The notes: a model not told the origin generated them from the letters alone. 47,155 nucleotides of DNA from Candidatus Fimimorpha faecalis (GCA_018712075.1 DVHN01000033.1:1-47155), one strand, 5' to 3'. Positions 27,148 to 35,914 are shown, counted from the stretch's first letter. Made by a program: numbers and translations.

Positions 27148-27372
27148 ATGAGTAATTTTCAATAAAGAAACCCTGTCATTCGATTTCATGCACCTTATTC
27201 ACTAGAACAATATACAGAAGTAAAAGAATGAGATCACGGTTATCTTATAGCAATGACCAAATACACTCATAATGATAACAGCAAAGAAGAGTATATCGAT
27301 TTGGTTCCCATACTAAAGGATTTATATTTTGACGCAAATGAGTTTTATGCCCAACCAAGAAAAAGAGAATAG
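27148..27372 (+). pseudogene. Remnant of a 74-residue protein with two stop codons
   Basis: A single frame of 75 codons begins with ATG after a GGAAGG site, is broken by TAA at codon 6 and TGA at codon 28, and otherwise reads as normal protein: RNPVIRFHAPYSLEQYTEV, DHGYLIAMTKYTHND and EEYIDLVPILKDLYF. Two different stops with no frameshift indicate a recently inactivated small gene. I do not recognise its function. Nothing else in 27114-27707 is clearly coding. Confidence 0.7.
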
Positions 27373-27397
27373 TATAAATAATATTAATACAGCAAAC

Positions 27398-27457
27398 TGT
27401 CTCTTTAATGCCACCGTTAGAGACAAAATGAATATATAAAATGCTTTTAAAGAGACA
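27398..27457. repeat. 11-bp inverted repeat in degraded region
   Basis: TGTCTCTTTAA pairs perfectly with TTAAAGAGACA across 38 nt. A direct repeat CATAGCTATA occurs at 27455-27464 and 27499-27508. Further on, a good AGGAGGG site precedes a frame starting with ATA (IQIYSLNNYQRLSSIINQIA, then stop). This looks like decayed mobile or gene material. Confidence 0.5.
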
Positions 27458-27707
27458 TAGCTATATTGATAAATGAGAAGATATAAAGCCACATGGCATA
27501 GCTATAAGGCTAAAGGAGGGAAATACAAATTTACTCTTTAAATAATTATCAACGCCTAAGTTCCATCATTAACCAAATAGCTTAAAAAATAAAAAAATTC
27601 CTAAAAGAATTCAAAAACTGCTTTCTCAAAATAGAATTTCTCTTAAATGGAATACAAAATTTCTATTTTCACAAAAATAATTAACAACATCTTATAGTCA
27701 TTATATA

Positions 27708-30161
27708 TTAACTAATTCTACTTATACAAATTATTTCATAAAAAATTGTTCTCCATCCATTATCGTCAGATATATATGAGAAATTTTCTTCTTGCAGAAA
27801 AATACATTTGATGTATTTCCCCTTAAATTTTTCTCTAACTTTTTTTCTAGTTTCACCACTAAAAGTTTCAAAATTATCCAACACAAAAACTATTTCTGTA
27901 ATAGATGGTCGTTTCTTATGACAATACAAATATGCAAAAATCGAATTCAACTGCTCAAATAAAACCTTTTTTGTTAAAACACAAACCAAAAATTGTTCTT
28001 CCTGTAAATGTTGCTGTTGCCTTTCATATTCTTCCCAATTTGGTTCTACCCAAAAACAATTATGAAGATCTCTTAATGGCGATTTAACCAAAAAGCCTTT
28101 GGCATTAGAAAAAATTTTCATAATTCGTTTAATAGGATCTTTTTCTATTACATTCTCCTCAACTGTTTTTTGCTCCAATTTACGAATTATCCCCCACAAA
28201 TTTAAAAGTGCATTCTTAGTTTCTTCCAGTGTAACTCGTTTAGCACAAACAATATTTTTGTGAATGATATTTATATCCTTTTTAAACTCATCAAAATCAA
28301 TTTTTTGTTCAGTGAGATCTTTTTTTAATTGTACAACTTGAAACCTCTGCATTGGTAAAGTAATCGAAAATTTTTTTGTATTATTAAAACAATTAACTGC
28401 CCGTTGTAGAATATTAATGGGTGAAGTTTCTGTACACCCAATATAATCATCATATTGAACTAAAAACATTGCACAAATATGATAAGCAGCTTCAGTTTGT
28501 AATATGATACTTTTATGAATATGAGTACCCTCTAATTGAGCAATATGCTTCTCACATTGATTACAGTGATATGTTAACAAAGCTTTTCTATTCCCATTTA
28601 CTAACCATGGATGAGGTTTTTGTGTAATATATTCTATAACTAATTCTTTTAGTGCTGTACTTTTTATTTCAAATATTCCCATATTTTTAAAAAAGTCTAA
28701 TATACTTTCAGACATTCTTGTCCGCTCATTATGAAATATTTTTTCATAGAAAATACTATTTCCTGTTACACTATCTACTACTTCTTTTAAAAGAACATTT
28801 TTAATATAACTGCAATTTAATTTATCTTTTTGACCATAGTCTTTTAGAACAACCATTTCTTCATTACGATTATATCTTCTTGCATAACGACTTGCCCAGC
28901 AGCTCACATCAAACTCAGATTCAGAACTTGATGATTTCCCATTTGTAATTTCACTATACACTATATTTCGCAACTCTTTGCACGACAAAATATTACCATC
29001 ACATTCAAAATCTTCATTAGTAATTTCATCAATTATTTGCTTTGTCATTTCCAGAGCAAGTGCATAGTGAACTCCTACTTCAACCAACGAATGAATAATC
29101 TTCCATGCATCAAAATCTTCTAATCCTTCATATTTGTTAGAATAAATTTTTTTACTGCTAAATTTTTGAGCATATTTTCTATTAAATGTATCAACTGTTG
29201 TTTTACAACGCAATACTGAGTTCTCAGCCACTTCATCCTCAACTTTTTTGCGACTAAGAGTATACTGATATATTCCATTTTTAAATTTTCTTAGATGCTG
29301 GTTATCTACAATCCATTCTTCTGTTTTTTTGGAATATGTATATAACTTTAATGTAACTTGAGATACTCTATCATCATACTCACCTATATAAAAACTAGGT
29401 ATTGCATAGGAATCCAACATTAATGCCCCCGCTGTAAACTGCTTTATGTCTCGAAAAATATCATTATAAGTCTCAATAGCAGCTCTATGTGTATGTCCGC
29501 AATGTACAATATCAATATGGTTGTCTTCCATCCAATGCTCAAATTTTTTTGCATCTTCAATCTCCAGAAATTCAGTCCCATGATGCATAATAAGAATATT
29601 AATTCTATCATCATTCAATATTTTATCACCAATCTCTGTCAACATTTCATTACAGACCTTCAGTTTTCCAGTGTCATTATCATCCATAGAAAGAAGCCCT
29701 GTATTTATAGATATGATACGGAATATTTCGGATTTTGGAGCATACACCTTATATGCTTCATAATCGTATGTATTTATTCTCTTATGCAAATAGAGAAATT
29801 TTTCATTTCCTAATTCACATAGAGTATCATAATTAGATGAAAAATCTTTTAATCCATCACGAATATCTTTTATAATTTCATTTCTTTTTATATCATTCCT
29901 GTTTACATCATGATTGCCCTGACACATATAAATTCTATTATTCTTACATCCACAATTTTTAGCCAGTTCTTTAACAAATTTTACTGTTGCTGTTTGATCA
30001 CGCTCTCCTCCACGATACTGATAAAAACAATCACCAGTAATCAGCATAAAATCTATGGATTCATTCAGCTCATTCAAACACAGTTTTAATTTTGACTTCA
30101 ATTTCTTGGAATCATATCCTGGAACATTAAAATGAATATCTGAAATATGTAACCATCTCAT
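27708..30161 (-). CDS. Large metallophosphoesterase with ATP-cone-like segment
   Basis: The 817-residue cytosolic protein has an N-terminal calcineurin-like phosphoesterase domain (about 1-270) with every metal-ligand motif: D8-x-H10, G43-D44, G82-N83-H84-D85, H193-H194 and H223-x-H225. Residues about 340-432 resemble an ATP-cone (FDAWKIIHSLVEVGV, CKELRNIVYSEI, an insertion, then WASRYARRYNRN), a nucleotide-sensing fold of NrdR and some defence nucleases. Residues 532-549 hold a possible zinc site (HCNQC, H539, H547, H549). The C-terminal 120 residues are an unknown alpha/beta region. GGTGG precedes the ATG. The gene stands alone, A/T-rich, in a stretch bracketed by a duplicated tmcAL end. 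It may be an anti-phage or nucleotide-directed effector. That role is inference. Confidence 0.85.
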   Translation of the reverse strand: MRWLHISDIHFNVPGYDSKKLKSKLKLCLNELNESIDFMLITGDCFYQYRGGERDQTATVKFVKELAKNCGCKNNRIYMCQGNHDVNRNDIKRNEIIKDIRDGLKDFSSNYDTLCELGNEKFLYLHKRINTYDYEAYKVYAPKSEIFRIISINTGLLSMDDNDTGKLKVCNEMLTEIGDKILNDDRINILIMHHGTEFLEIEDAKKFEHWMEDNHIDIVHCGHTHRAAIETYNDIFRDIKQFTAGALMLDSYAIPSFYIGEYDDRVSQVTLKLYTYSKKTEEWIVDNQHLRKFKNGIYQYTLSRKKVEDEVAENSVLRCKTTVDTFNRKYAQKFSSKKIYSNKYEGLEDFDAWKIIHSLVEVGVHYALALEMTKQIIDEITNEDFECDGNILSCKELRNIVYSEITNGKSSSSESEFDVSCWASRYARRYNRNEEMVVLKDYGQKDKLNCSYIKNVLLKEVVDSVTGNSIFYEKIFHNERTRMSESILDFFKNMGIFEIKSTALKELVIEYITQKPHPWLVNGNRKALLTYHCNQCEKHIAQLEGTHIHKSIILQTEAAYHICAMFLVQYDDYIGCTETSPINILQRAVNCFNNTKKFSITLPMQRFQVVQLKKDLTEQKIDFDEFKKDINIIHKNIVCAKRVTLEETKNALLNLWGIIRKLEQKTVEENVIEKDPIKRIMKIFSNAKGFLVKSPLRDLHNCFWVEPNWEEYERQQQHLQEEQFLVCVLTKKVLFEQLNSIFAYLYCHKKRPSITEIVFVLDNFETFSGETRKKVREKFKGKYIKCIFLQEENFSYISDDNGWRTIFYEIICISRIS

Positions 30162-30250
30162 ACTTTTCTTCCACCTTTCCCTTACGATTATCCCATTATT
30201 TTTTGCATATTTACATTTTCTTAACAGCTTCTTTATCTATGTTCTAAAAA

Positions 30251-30322
30251 CTATTTATCTTAGCACTGACACCTCAGCTATACAATCAGATTGTAGATCA
30301 AAAATTCAATATTATTCAATAA
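30251..30322 (+). pseudogene. Decayed second copy of the tmcAL 3' end
   Basis: The plus-strand frame reads ALTPQLYNQIVDQKF, aligning with VLASQLYNQIVFQKF near the end of TmcAL. At nucleotide level about four fifths of some 44 positions agree, with changes mostly in third codon positions, so it is a true homologue and not chance. It is preceded by a stop in frame and ends at TAA 30320-30322. It lies 3.1 kb from the intact gene end. Confidence 0.75.
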
Positions 30323-30343
30323 ACAGATACTATAATACAAAAC

Positions 30344-31258
30344 TCAAAAGACATTCTCTTTTGGCAGCCAATGCAGGATATATTTCTGCACTTTCTTTTT
30401 GCAGGCATCATGGAAAATATCATGTCGGTATCCCGAAATCAATTTTAGATTTACTTGGATTCCCATTTTTTTGTACTGTCTATACAGTTTTTTCACTCCT
30501 TTTCCAAAATTCCCTACTGGATCTTGCAAACCAGATATCAAAAGCACTGGTACTCCAATTTTCAGTGACTTCCGATGTTGATTTACATATTCCATTCCCG
30601 ACAAAAACTGATAAAAGAAACCACAGGTCATATCATTTCCTCTATTTTTATCTTTTGTATAAGCTTTCATACAAGATTTATTCGTATACAACCACGAAAA
30701 TTCTCCCTTTTCTGAAGCAAAATGTTTGTTATACGTGCCAAACGATAACTCATGAATCCTTGGATCGGTACGATTTATCCCAGCTTTTTTCGCCACATGC
30801 CTTACAAATCGTTTTGCTATTTTTAGCTGTACCGAAGGTATCCTGCCTGTTCCTGCAAAAATCAAAGCGTCTGCGGTATTTGGATAATCAACTTGATGCG
30901 ACTGAAGAATAAAAGAACCCAATGAAAATCCCATCATATAATATGGAAGTTGTGGATACAATGCCTTCATCTTTTTCCTGCACGTTTCACAGTCTTTTAC
31001 TGCATGTTCCCATTTTTCCATATGCATTGGCTCTTCTCCAGGAATCACCGATTCTCCGTGTCCAATCACATCATTCACAGCAACAATATATCCATGTTTT
31101 GTGAAAAATTCTGCCAGATCTCTATATCTTTGTGCATACTCCGTCATACCATGAGAGATTTGCAACACCGCCAATGCAGTAGAATCTGGTATCCAAAAAA
31201 CTCCATGGATGGTTGTTTTTCCATCCGCTGATAAATAAGCAAACCTTTCTTCTTTCAT
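30344..31258 (-). CDS. Alpha/beta hydrolase, lysophospholipase-like
   Basis: This 304-residue cytosolic hydrolase belongs to the serine aminopeptidase S33/monoacylglycerol lipase group. It has the oxyanion region SHGMTEYAQRY (about 34-44), VNDVIGHGES (about 60), the nucleophile elbow GFSLGS with Ser at about 110, a late Asp in SGLQDPVGNFGKG (about 240) and the catalytic His in SGYRHDIFHD (about 275). The full triad is present. It probably acts on lysophospholipids or monoglycerides. It is monocistronic, and no promoter stands out. The gap to the metallophosphoesterase holds the tmcAL fragment. Confidence 0.9.
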   Translation of the reverse strand: MKEERFAYLSADGKTTIHGVFWIPDSTALAVLQISHGMTEYAQRYRDLAEFFTKHGYIVAVNDVIGHGESVIPGEEPMHMEKWEHAVKDCETCRKKMKALYPQLPYYMMGFSLGSFILQSHQVDYPNTADALIFAGTGRIPSVQLKIAKRFVRHVAKKAGINRTDPRIHELSFGTYNKHFASEKGEFSWLYTNKSCMKAYTKDKNRGNDMTCGFFYQFLSGMEYVNQHRKSLKIGVPVLLISGLQDPVGNFGKGVKKLYRQYKKMGIQVNLKLISGYRHDIFHDACKKKVQKYILHWLPKENVF

Positions 31259-31433
31259 TTTCCCTGATTCCTTTCCACCTTATCGAAAATTCCATGAAAC
31301 TACTTTTCCACTCTTTCCATCACACATTGATGTTTGATGTTCTTTCTTTTCCTCATCATAATGAATTCCAATTATTATTTTTTCCATATTACCATAGGCT
31401 ACCAAATTTATCAAGAATTATGGCGAGCTGCTT

Positions 31434-31494
31434 TGTAGATCTAAAAAATCTACAGTGATTTTCTCTTTTCTTTCTATACAAATTGTGTTATAAT
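31434..31494 (+). promoter_or_regulatory. Small hairpin and -10 box before lipoprotein gene
   Basis: A 7-bp perfect stem TGTAGAT/ATCTACA (31434-31440 with 31448-31454) precedes a clear TATAAT (31489-31494); the -35 box is not obvious. The remainder of 31259-31556 holds nothing I can name. Confidence 0.5.
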
Positions 31495-31556
31495 ACTACT
31501 ACTTTCTTTTTACAAAAGATTACAATTTTGATAATATATTAGGAGGATTTTTATTT

Positions 31557-32231
31557 ATGAAACATCAGAAAAAACGGTGCTTGGTCTTTCTATCTGCATT
31601 AATCATAGCATTGTCTGCTTGTGGCAGCCAGCCATCCAGTCAATCTGCTTCACAAACAACAGAATCTACGACAGAACAAAAGACTACTAAAGAAACTACA
31701 CAGTCGAAAGAGACTACAAAAGAGGAAACTACACAATCCAAAAAAGAAATAGCCTCGAAAAAAGCAAAGGAAGAATCCATTGCTGCATCCAAAGAAGAGG
31801 CTTCAAAAAAAGCTTCTATCGAGGCTTCTAAAGAAGAAGAATCAAAAAAAGCTTCCGTCGAAGCTTCCAAGGCAGAAGAATCAAAAAAGGCTTCTATTGA
31901 AGCTTCCAAGGAAGAAGAAAAACAAGCTTCCATCGCTCAGTCACAAGCAGAAGCAGAGGCGGCTTCGATTGCTGCTTCTCAGCAAGCTTCCGCAGCCCAA
32001 TCACAGGCAGAAGCAGAGGCAGCTTCGATTGCTGCTTCTCAACAAGCCTCCATTGCCCAATCACAAGCACAGCAGAACAATCAGACACAAATGGTTTGGC
32101 TTACAAAAACCGGTTCCAAATATCATAACAAGCCAAATTGCGGAAACAGTAATCCAGACACTTCCTGGCAAGTACCACTTGGACAGGCACAGGCAAGTGG
32201 ATATGAGCCTTGCAAAAATTGCTTCCGTTAA
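31557..32231 (+). CDS. Repeat-rich lipoprotein with Cys/His C-terminal domain
   Basis: This 224-residue lipoprotein has a signal peptide ending in the lipobox LSAC (Cys at about 22). A Thr/Ser/Lys/Glu linker (about 25-80) follows, then three 13-residue repeats of the type SKKASIEASKEEE, then two and a half 20-residue repeats of the type AQSQAEAEAASIAASQQASA, which should be a long helix. The end is a small domain (YHNKPNC, about 21 residues, GYEPCKNC) like those that close secreted nucleases such as YhcR; the three Cys and one His may bind zinc. AGGAGG precedes the ATG. It may be a surface stalk carrying a small metal-binding head. Confidence 0.85.
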   Translation: MKHQKKRCLVFLSALIIALSACGSQPSSQSASQTTESTTEQKTTKETTQSKETTKEETTQSKKEIASKKAKEESIAASKEEASKKASIEASKEEESKKASVEASKAEESKKASIEASKEEEKQASIAQSQAEAEAASIAASQQASAAQSQAEAEAASIAASQQASIAQSQAQQNNQTQMVWLTKTGSKYHNKPNCGNSNPDTSWQVPLGQAQASGYEPCKNCFR

Positions 32232-32275
32232 AAAAGAAAACCTAAAGTCTTCACAAAACAGCATATCATAACGGC

Positions 32276-32329
32276 AACCCCTGAGTTCCTTTATAAAGTC
32301 AAAAAACGGAAGGAAACCGGGGGTTTTTT
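32276..32329 (+). terminator. Terminator of the lipoprotein gene
   Basis: AACCCC (32276-32281) pairs with GGGGTT (32320-32325), with an inner GTTCC/GGAAAC section. TTTTTT ends the structure. Confidence 0.85.
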
Positions 32330-32370
32330 CTATGAATCAATCTATTTTTTGACCTTATACACTGCCACTT

Positions 32371-33954
32371 TTAGGTATATTTCTCAATCCTACAAGTATG
32401 TGTGCCAGTCTTTGTACTGTAATTGATGCCAACCAGAAGAAGTTCACCCTTATAATCAAATTTCTTGATAATTTCTGTATACTGTTTCTCTTTTATTTGC
32501 GTGATTGCTTTATCTGCATTTTTATCCCACTTTAACTCAATTAGAAGGGCAGGCTTTGATGAAGTCTTTCGAGGCAAAAATAAAATATCCGAGTACCCTC
32601 TGCCACTTGCCAACTCTTCAAATCTCAGATAATGATCCATAGAACTCAAATAAGCCATAATGATCACATAACGAAGTGCCTGTTCATTATTATAATTTTT
32701 CGGCGAAGTTTCTGCCATATGCATGGTCTCTATTATTTGTGCAACACGGTCTTCGTCCATCTTAATTGTAGCATTTAAAAGGTCGTCCGAAATTTTTACT
32801 GCTTTTGCAAGCTCTGGTCGTCTTCCTTCTTTAACAGCCCTAATGAATTCACTTCTAACTTCTTCATTTGGAATAAAAACCGATTTGCTTTTCCTATCAT
32901 ATGCAAGATATCCCAAATGTACAAATAATGTAAAAACATCATCTCGACTGTTTATAGAAGTCATATCGTTTTGAAATGTTTTCGTGTCAATTTTACACTT
33001 TTTTCCTCCTATCATTTCTATTAAAGCATCCTTCAATCCATCCATATTTAAATCGATATAATCTCGCAGCGACTCATAAGTTTCTGTCTCCGTCCAATAG
33101 CTATCAAATTGCTTTGTTGAAATAAGCTCCATAATAGAATTTGGACAGTATACATGTCCCATTTCATCAAAACAATAACCATCATACCACTTACGAGCTT
33201 CGTCAAAATCCAAATCATATTCTGCACATAGTTCTTTTACTTCTTCTTCTGTAAATCCAATAAATGGAGTAAGAGGACCTGGCTTTAGCATAGTGAACTC
33301 TCTAAAATCAGTCAATGCAGACTGTGTTCCATATTTTTTAATCGGTAATATCCCTGTCATATATGCTCCGATAATAACCTGCGAAGTCTGTCCGCTTTTA
33401 AACATGCTTCTCAACAGCTGAATATACGATTTTTGTAGTTTTATATCATCCTTTGCCTCCCTAAATAATGCATCCCATTCATCAATGATAACAAAAAATT
33501 TATTTCCTGTCTTTGCATGAACCTGCATCAATGCCTTAAACAAAGATTTCGTATTTTCTTTTATACAATCGGGATAAGTTTCTCGTAATTCCTCAATTAC
33601 ATCAACTTGTAAATTAGAAACGGTATCACCGATATAATCTGCCATCGAAATAAATAATGTAACATCGAGAAACAATACATCATACTGATTCAGATTTTCT
33701 TGAAATTTTTCATTTTGAGCAATTTTAAGATTCTCAAAAAGTACTGTGGAATCGGCTCCTTTTGAATAATAAGCAGCCAACATTCTTGCTGCAAATGATT
33801 TACCAAATCGACGTGGACGACTAAAACAGATTAATTTATCAGGAGTACCAAGAACATTATTTGTATAAGCAATTAATTCCGATTTATCAACATAATTTTT
33901 ATAATTCAAAATCTCTGCAAAAGCATCGGCTGGCGGGTTAACAAAAAATCCCAT
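32371..33954 (-). CDS. AAA-ATPase-like protein with PD-(D/E)XK domain
   Basis: This 527-residue protein is of the widespread gut-bacterial family with an AAA-ATPase-like N-domain and a C-terminal PD-(D/E)XK nuclease domain (the DUF1703 group). It starts NPPADAFAEILNYKNYVDKS, has the P-loop variant SRPRRFGKSFAARM (about 45-58) and a Walker B-like KFFVIIDEWDALF (about 155). At the C-terminus YSDILFLPR is followed by ALLIELKWDKNADKAITQIKEKQY, which gives the D...ELK nuclease pattern. Members often occur in many variable copies; their role is unknown and a defence or mobile-DNA link is only suspected. It lies alone in the accessory stretch. Confidence 0.88.
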   Translation of the reverse strand: MGFFVNPPADAFAEILNYKNYVDKSELIAYTNNVLGTPDKLICFSRPRRFGKSFAARMLAAYYSKGADSTVLFENLKIAQNEKFQENLNQYDVLFLDVTLFISMADYIGDTVSNLQVDVIEELRETYPDCIKENTKSLFKALMQVHAKTGNKFFVIIDEWDALFREAKDDIKLQKSYIQLLRSMFKSGQTSQVIIGAYMTGILPIKKYGTQSALTDFREFTMLKPGPLTPFIGFTEEEVKELCAEYDLDFDEARKWYDGYCFDEMGHVYCPNSIMELISTKQFDSYWTETETYESLRDYIDLNMDGLKDALIEMIGGKKCKIDTKTFQNDMTSINSRDDVFTLFVHLGYLAYDRKSKSVFIPNEEVRSEFIRAVKEGRRPELAKAVKISDDLLNATIKMDEDRVAQIIETMHMAETSPKNYNNEQALRYVIIMAYLSSMDHYLRFEELASGRGYSDILFLPRKTSSKPALLIELKWDKNADKAITQIKEKQYTEIIKKFDYKGELLLVGINYSTKTGTHTCRIEKYT

Positions 33955-34072
33955 TTGCTTAGCACACTCCCTTCCCTAATTGTTACAATCATTAATAAAA
34001 ACACAAGTTATTATTTTTTATGTTTTCATCCTATCATAGAAATTTCTGACAGTCAACAAATGAAGTATGAGA

Positions 34073-34115
34073 TCAAAAATACCACCCTCAACAGGTTTCC
34101 TGTCAAGAGTGGCAT
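34073..34115 (-). terminator. Terminator after ilvE
   Basis: On the minus strand a stem of about 15 bp (ATGCCACTCTTGACAGG with CCTGTTGAGGGTGGTAT, 3-nt loop, some G-T pairs) is followed by TTTTTG. It begins 24 nt past the ilvE stop. Confidence 0.88.
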
Positions 34116-34138
34116 TTATCTTTCATTATTTATTTTAA

Positions 34139-35209
34139 TTAGTCTACCTGTACACTCCAGCCTTCTGGTCCTTTTACTTTGCCTAACTGGATGCCTGTTA
34201 CGGTATCATAAAGTTTCTGGCTCAATTCTCCGATCTTTCCACCATTGATTTCAAAGCGATGGTCTTCAAATCTCAGTTCTCCTACTGGAGAAATAACTGC
34301 GGCTGTACCACTTCCGAAACATTCTTCCAATGTACCGTTCATGGCAGCTTCATATACTTCATCTACAGAAATACGTCTTTCTTCTACTGGAACACCCCAT
34401 TGCTTACAAAGCTGAATAACAGAGTCTCTTGTTACACCTGCTAGAATACTTCCTGTCAGCATTGGAGTAACAACTTTTCCATTGATTTTAAAGAAGATAT
34501 TCATTGCTCCTACTTCTTCGATGTATTTTCTCTCTACACCGTCTAACCAAAGCACCTGAGAATATCCTTCGTCATGTGCTTTTACTTGGCTCTTTAAGCT
34601 GGCTACATAGTTACCGCCAGTCTTTGCTTCACCGATACCTCCACGAACTGCACGAACGTATTCATCTTCAATCCAAATCTTAACTGGCTCCAATCCACTT
34701 TCATAATATGGACCAACTGGAGAAAGAATAATAATAAATAGATAAGTATCGGATGGTCTTACTCCTAAAAATGGATCCGTTGCAATAATAAATGGACGAA
34801 TATATAAGGAAGTTCCTGGTTTTTCTGGAATCCAGTCTGCATCTGTCTTTACAATTGCTTTTAATGCCTGTAAGAAATCTTCTTCTGGGATTTCTGGAAT
34901 ACAAAGTCTGCGATTTGTTTTGTTTGCACGTTCGATATTCTTATCTGGACGGAATAGCAAAACTTCTTCCTTTGGTCCACGATATGCCTTTAATCCTTCA
35001 AACATCTCCTGTCCATAATGAAATACCATTGCGGATGGTTCCAATACAATTGGCTGATATGGCACAATTCTTGCGTCATGCCATCCTTTTCCTGTCTCAT
35101 AGTTCATAATAAACATATGATCAGTAAAAATGGTTCCGAATACTAATGGATCATCGGCTGCTGGTTTTTGCTTTGGGCTTGTTGTTAATTCATATTTGAT
35201 ATCTAACAT
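34139..35209 (-). CDS. ilvE: Branched-chain amino acid aminotransferase
   Basis: IlvE moves the amino group between glutamate and leucine, isoleucine or valine, with PLP. The 356 residues belong to the larger, mitochondrial-like BCAT II branch: GKGWHDARIVPYQPI near residue 40, HYGQEMFEGLKAYRG (about 65-80), the PLP lysine in GEAKTGGNYVASL, and GSGTAAVISPVGEL near the end. It has its own promoter overlapping the folA stop, a leader of about 180 nt and a strong terminator, so it is transcribed singly. Isoleucine synthesis also uses IlvA at 7164-8384. Confidence 0.95.
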   Translation of the reverse strand: MLDIKYELTTSPKQKPAADDPLVFGTIFTDHMFIMNYETGKGWHDARIVPYQPIVLEPSAMVFHYGQEMFEGLKAYRGPKEEVLLFRPDKNIERANKTNRRLCIPEIPEEDFLQALKAIVKTDADWIPEKPGTSLYIRPFIIATDPFLGVRPSDTYLFIIILSPVGPYYESGLEPVKIWIEDEYVRAVRGGIGEAKTGGNYVASLKSQVKAHDEGYSQVLWLDGVERKYIEEVGAMNIFFKINGKVVTPMLTGSILAGVTRDSVIQLCKQWGVPVEERRISVDEVYEAAMNGTLEECFGSGTAAVISPVGELRFEDHRFEINGGKIGELSQKLYDTVTGIQLGKVKGPEGWSVQVD

Positions 35210-35297
35210 AACTACTCATCCTCTCTTTAGAAATCTATACCCTTAGGTCGTTTCCTCTATTCGCTTACTCCCTCTTCCTTTCATATAGGAAAGGTAT

Positions 35298-35320
35298 AAA
35301 AGGCTTTAATACAGCCTTTT
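35298..35320 (-). terminator. Hairpin in the folA-ilvE gap
   Basis: On the minus strand AAAAGGCT and AGCCTTTT form an 8-bp stem with a 7-nt loop, followed by ATACC. It lies inside the ilvE leader, about 80 nt after the ilvE promoter. It could end folA transcripts or attenuate ilvE. Confidence 0.5.
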
Positions 35321-35397
35321 GTAGAAAGCCCCCATAGCTGAAGCAGATGTTTTTGGATCAACATGGTAACACTTTATCATATAGAAGAACTAAAAAT

Positions 35398-35426
35398 AAT
35401 TTAAAACTTTTTTTTGTGTCTGTCAA
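35398..35426 (-). promoter_or_regulatory. Promoter of ilvE
   Basis: TTGACA (35426-35421), overlapping the folA stop codon, a 17-nt spacer and TAAATT (35403-35398) on the minus strand. No CodY box or T-box motif is evident in the leader. Confidence 0.72.
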
Positions 35427-35914
35427 GACTTTCTAACGTATTTTTGAAAATAATATTCCAAATCAAAATAGGTCTGTTCCTCACTTTCTTCTTTCATCAC
35501 CCATTCTTTCATTTGAGTTAAATCAGGAAAAAAGGTATCTGCTTGATAAGTATAATTGATTTTTGTAACATGTATCGTATTTACAAATGGAAGGAATTGT
35601 TCATACACACTTTGTCCGCCAATAATATAAATATCTTCCGAACGATATTTTTTTAGCAATTCTTCTGCTTCTTTGCTATTATGTGCAACTATTACATTTT
35701 TAGGATGATAATTTGTTTTTGTTGTCAAAACAATATTGGTACGTTTTGCAAGGGGTTGCGCTCCTGGAAGACTTTCAAATGTTTTTCTTCCCATAACCAC
35801 AACTTTTCCCATTGTCTCTCTTTGAAATAATTGCATATCGGCTGGAATTCGTACAAGCAGCTTTCCCTGATTTCCGATCGCCCAATTATTATCTACCGCC
35901 ACAATCATCTGCAT
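35423..35914 (-). CDS. folA: Dihydrofolate reductase
   Basis: This enzyme reduces dihydrofolate with NADPH and is the trimethoprim target. The 163 residues contain VDNNWAIGNQGKLLVRIPADMQLF, with the active-site acidic residue in the IPADM segment, VVMGRKTFESLP for NADPH and IIGGQSVYEQFLP near the end. It starts about 45 nt after DUF711 and is the last gene of the polA-to-folA transcript. No thyA is seen nearby. Confidence 0.95.
   Translation of the reverse strand: MQMIVAVDNNWAIGNQGKLLVRIPADMQLFQRETMGKVVVMGRKTFESLPGAQPLAKRTNIVLTTKTNYHPKNVIVAHNSKEAEELLKKYRSEDIYIIGGQSVYEQFLPFVNTIHVTKINYTYQADTFFPDLTQMKEWVMKEESEEQTYFDLEYYFQKYVRKS

Noticed and set aside
27148-27372. Selenocysteine or other recoding at the TGA
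   Set aside because: A TAA stop also breaks the same frame, and no SECIS-like hairpin follows the TGA, so decay is simpler.
30361-30912. 183-residue plus-strand open frame
   Set aside because: It is antisense to the alpha/beta hydrolase, which has a complete catalytic triad.
31780-32080. CRISPR-like array of short repeats
   Set aside because: The repeats are in frame, have no unique spacers and encode the Ala/Ser/Glu stalk of a lipoprotein.
35210-35422. T-box or other known riboswitch in the ilvE leader
   Set aside because: No T-box core sequence and no specifier-like bulge were found; only one short hairpin is evident.
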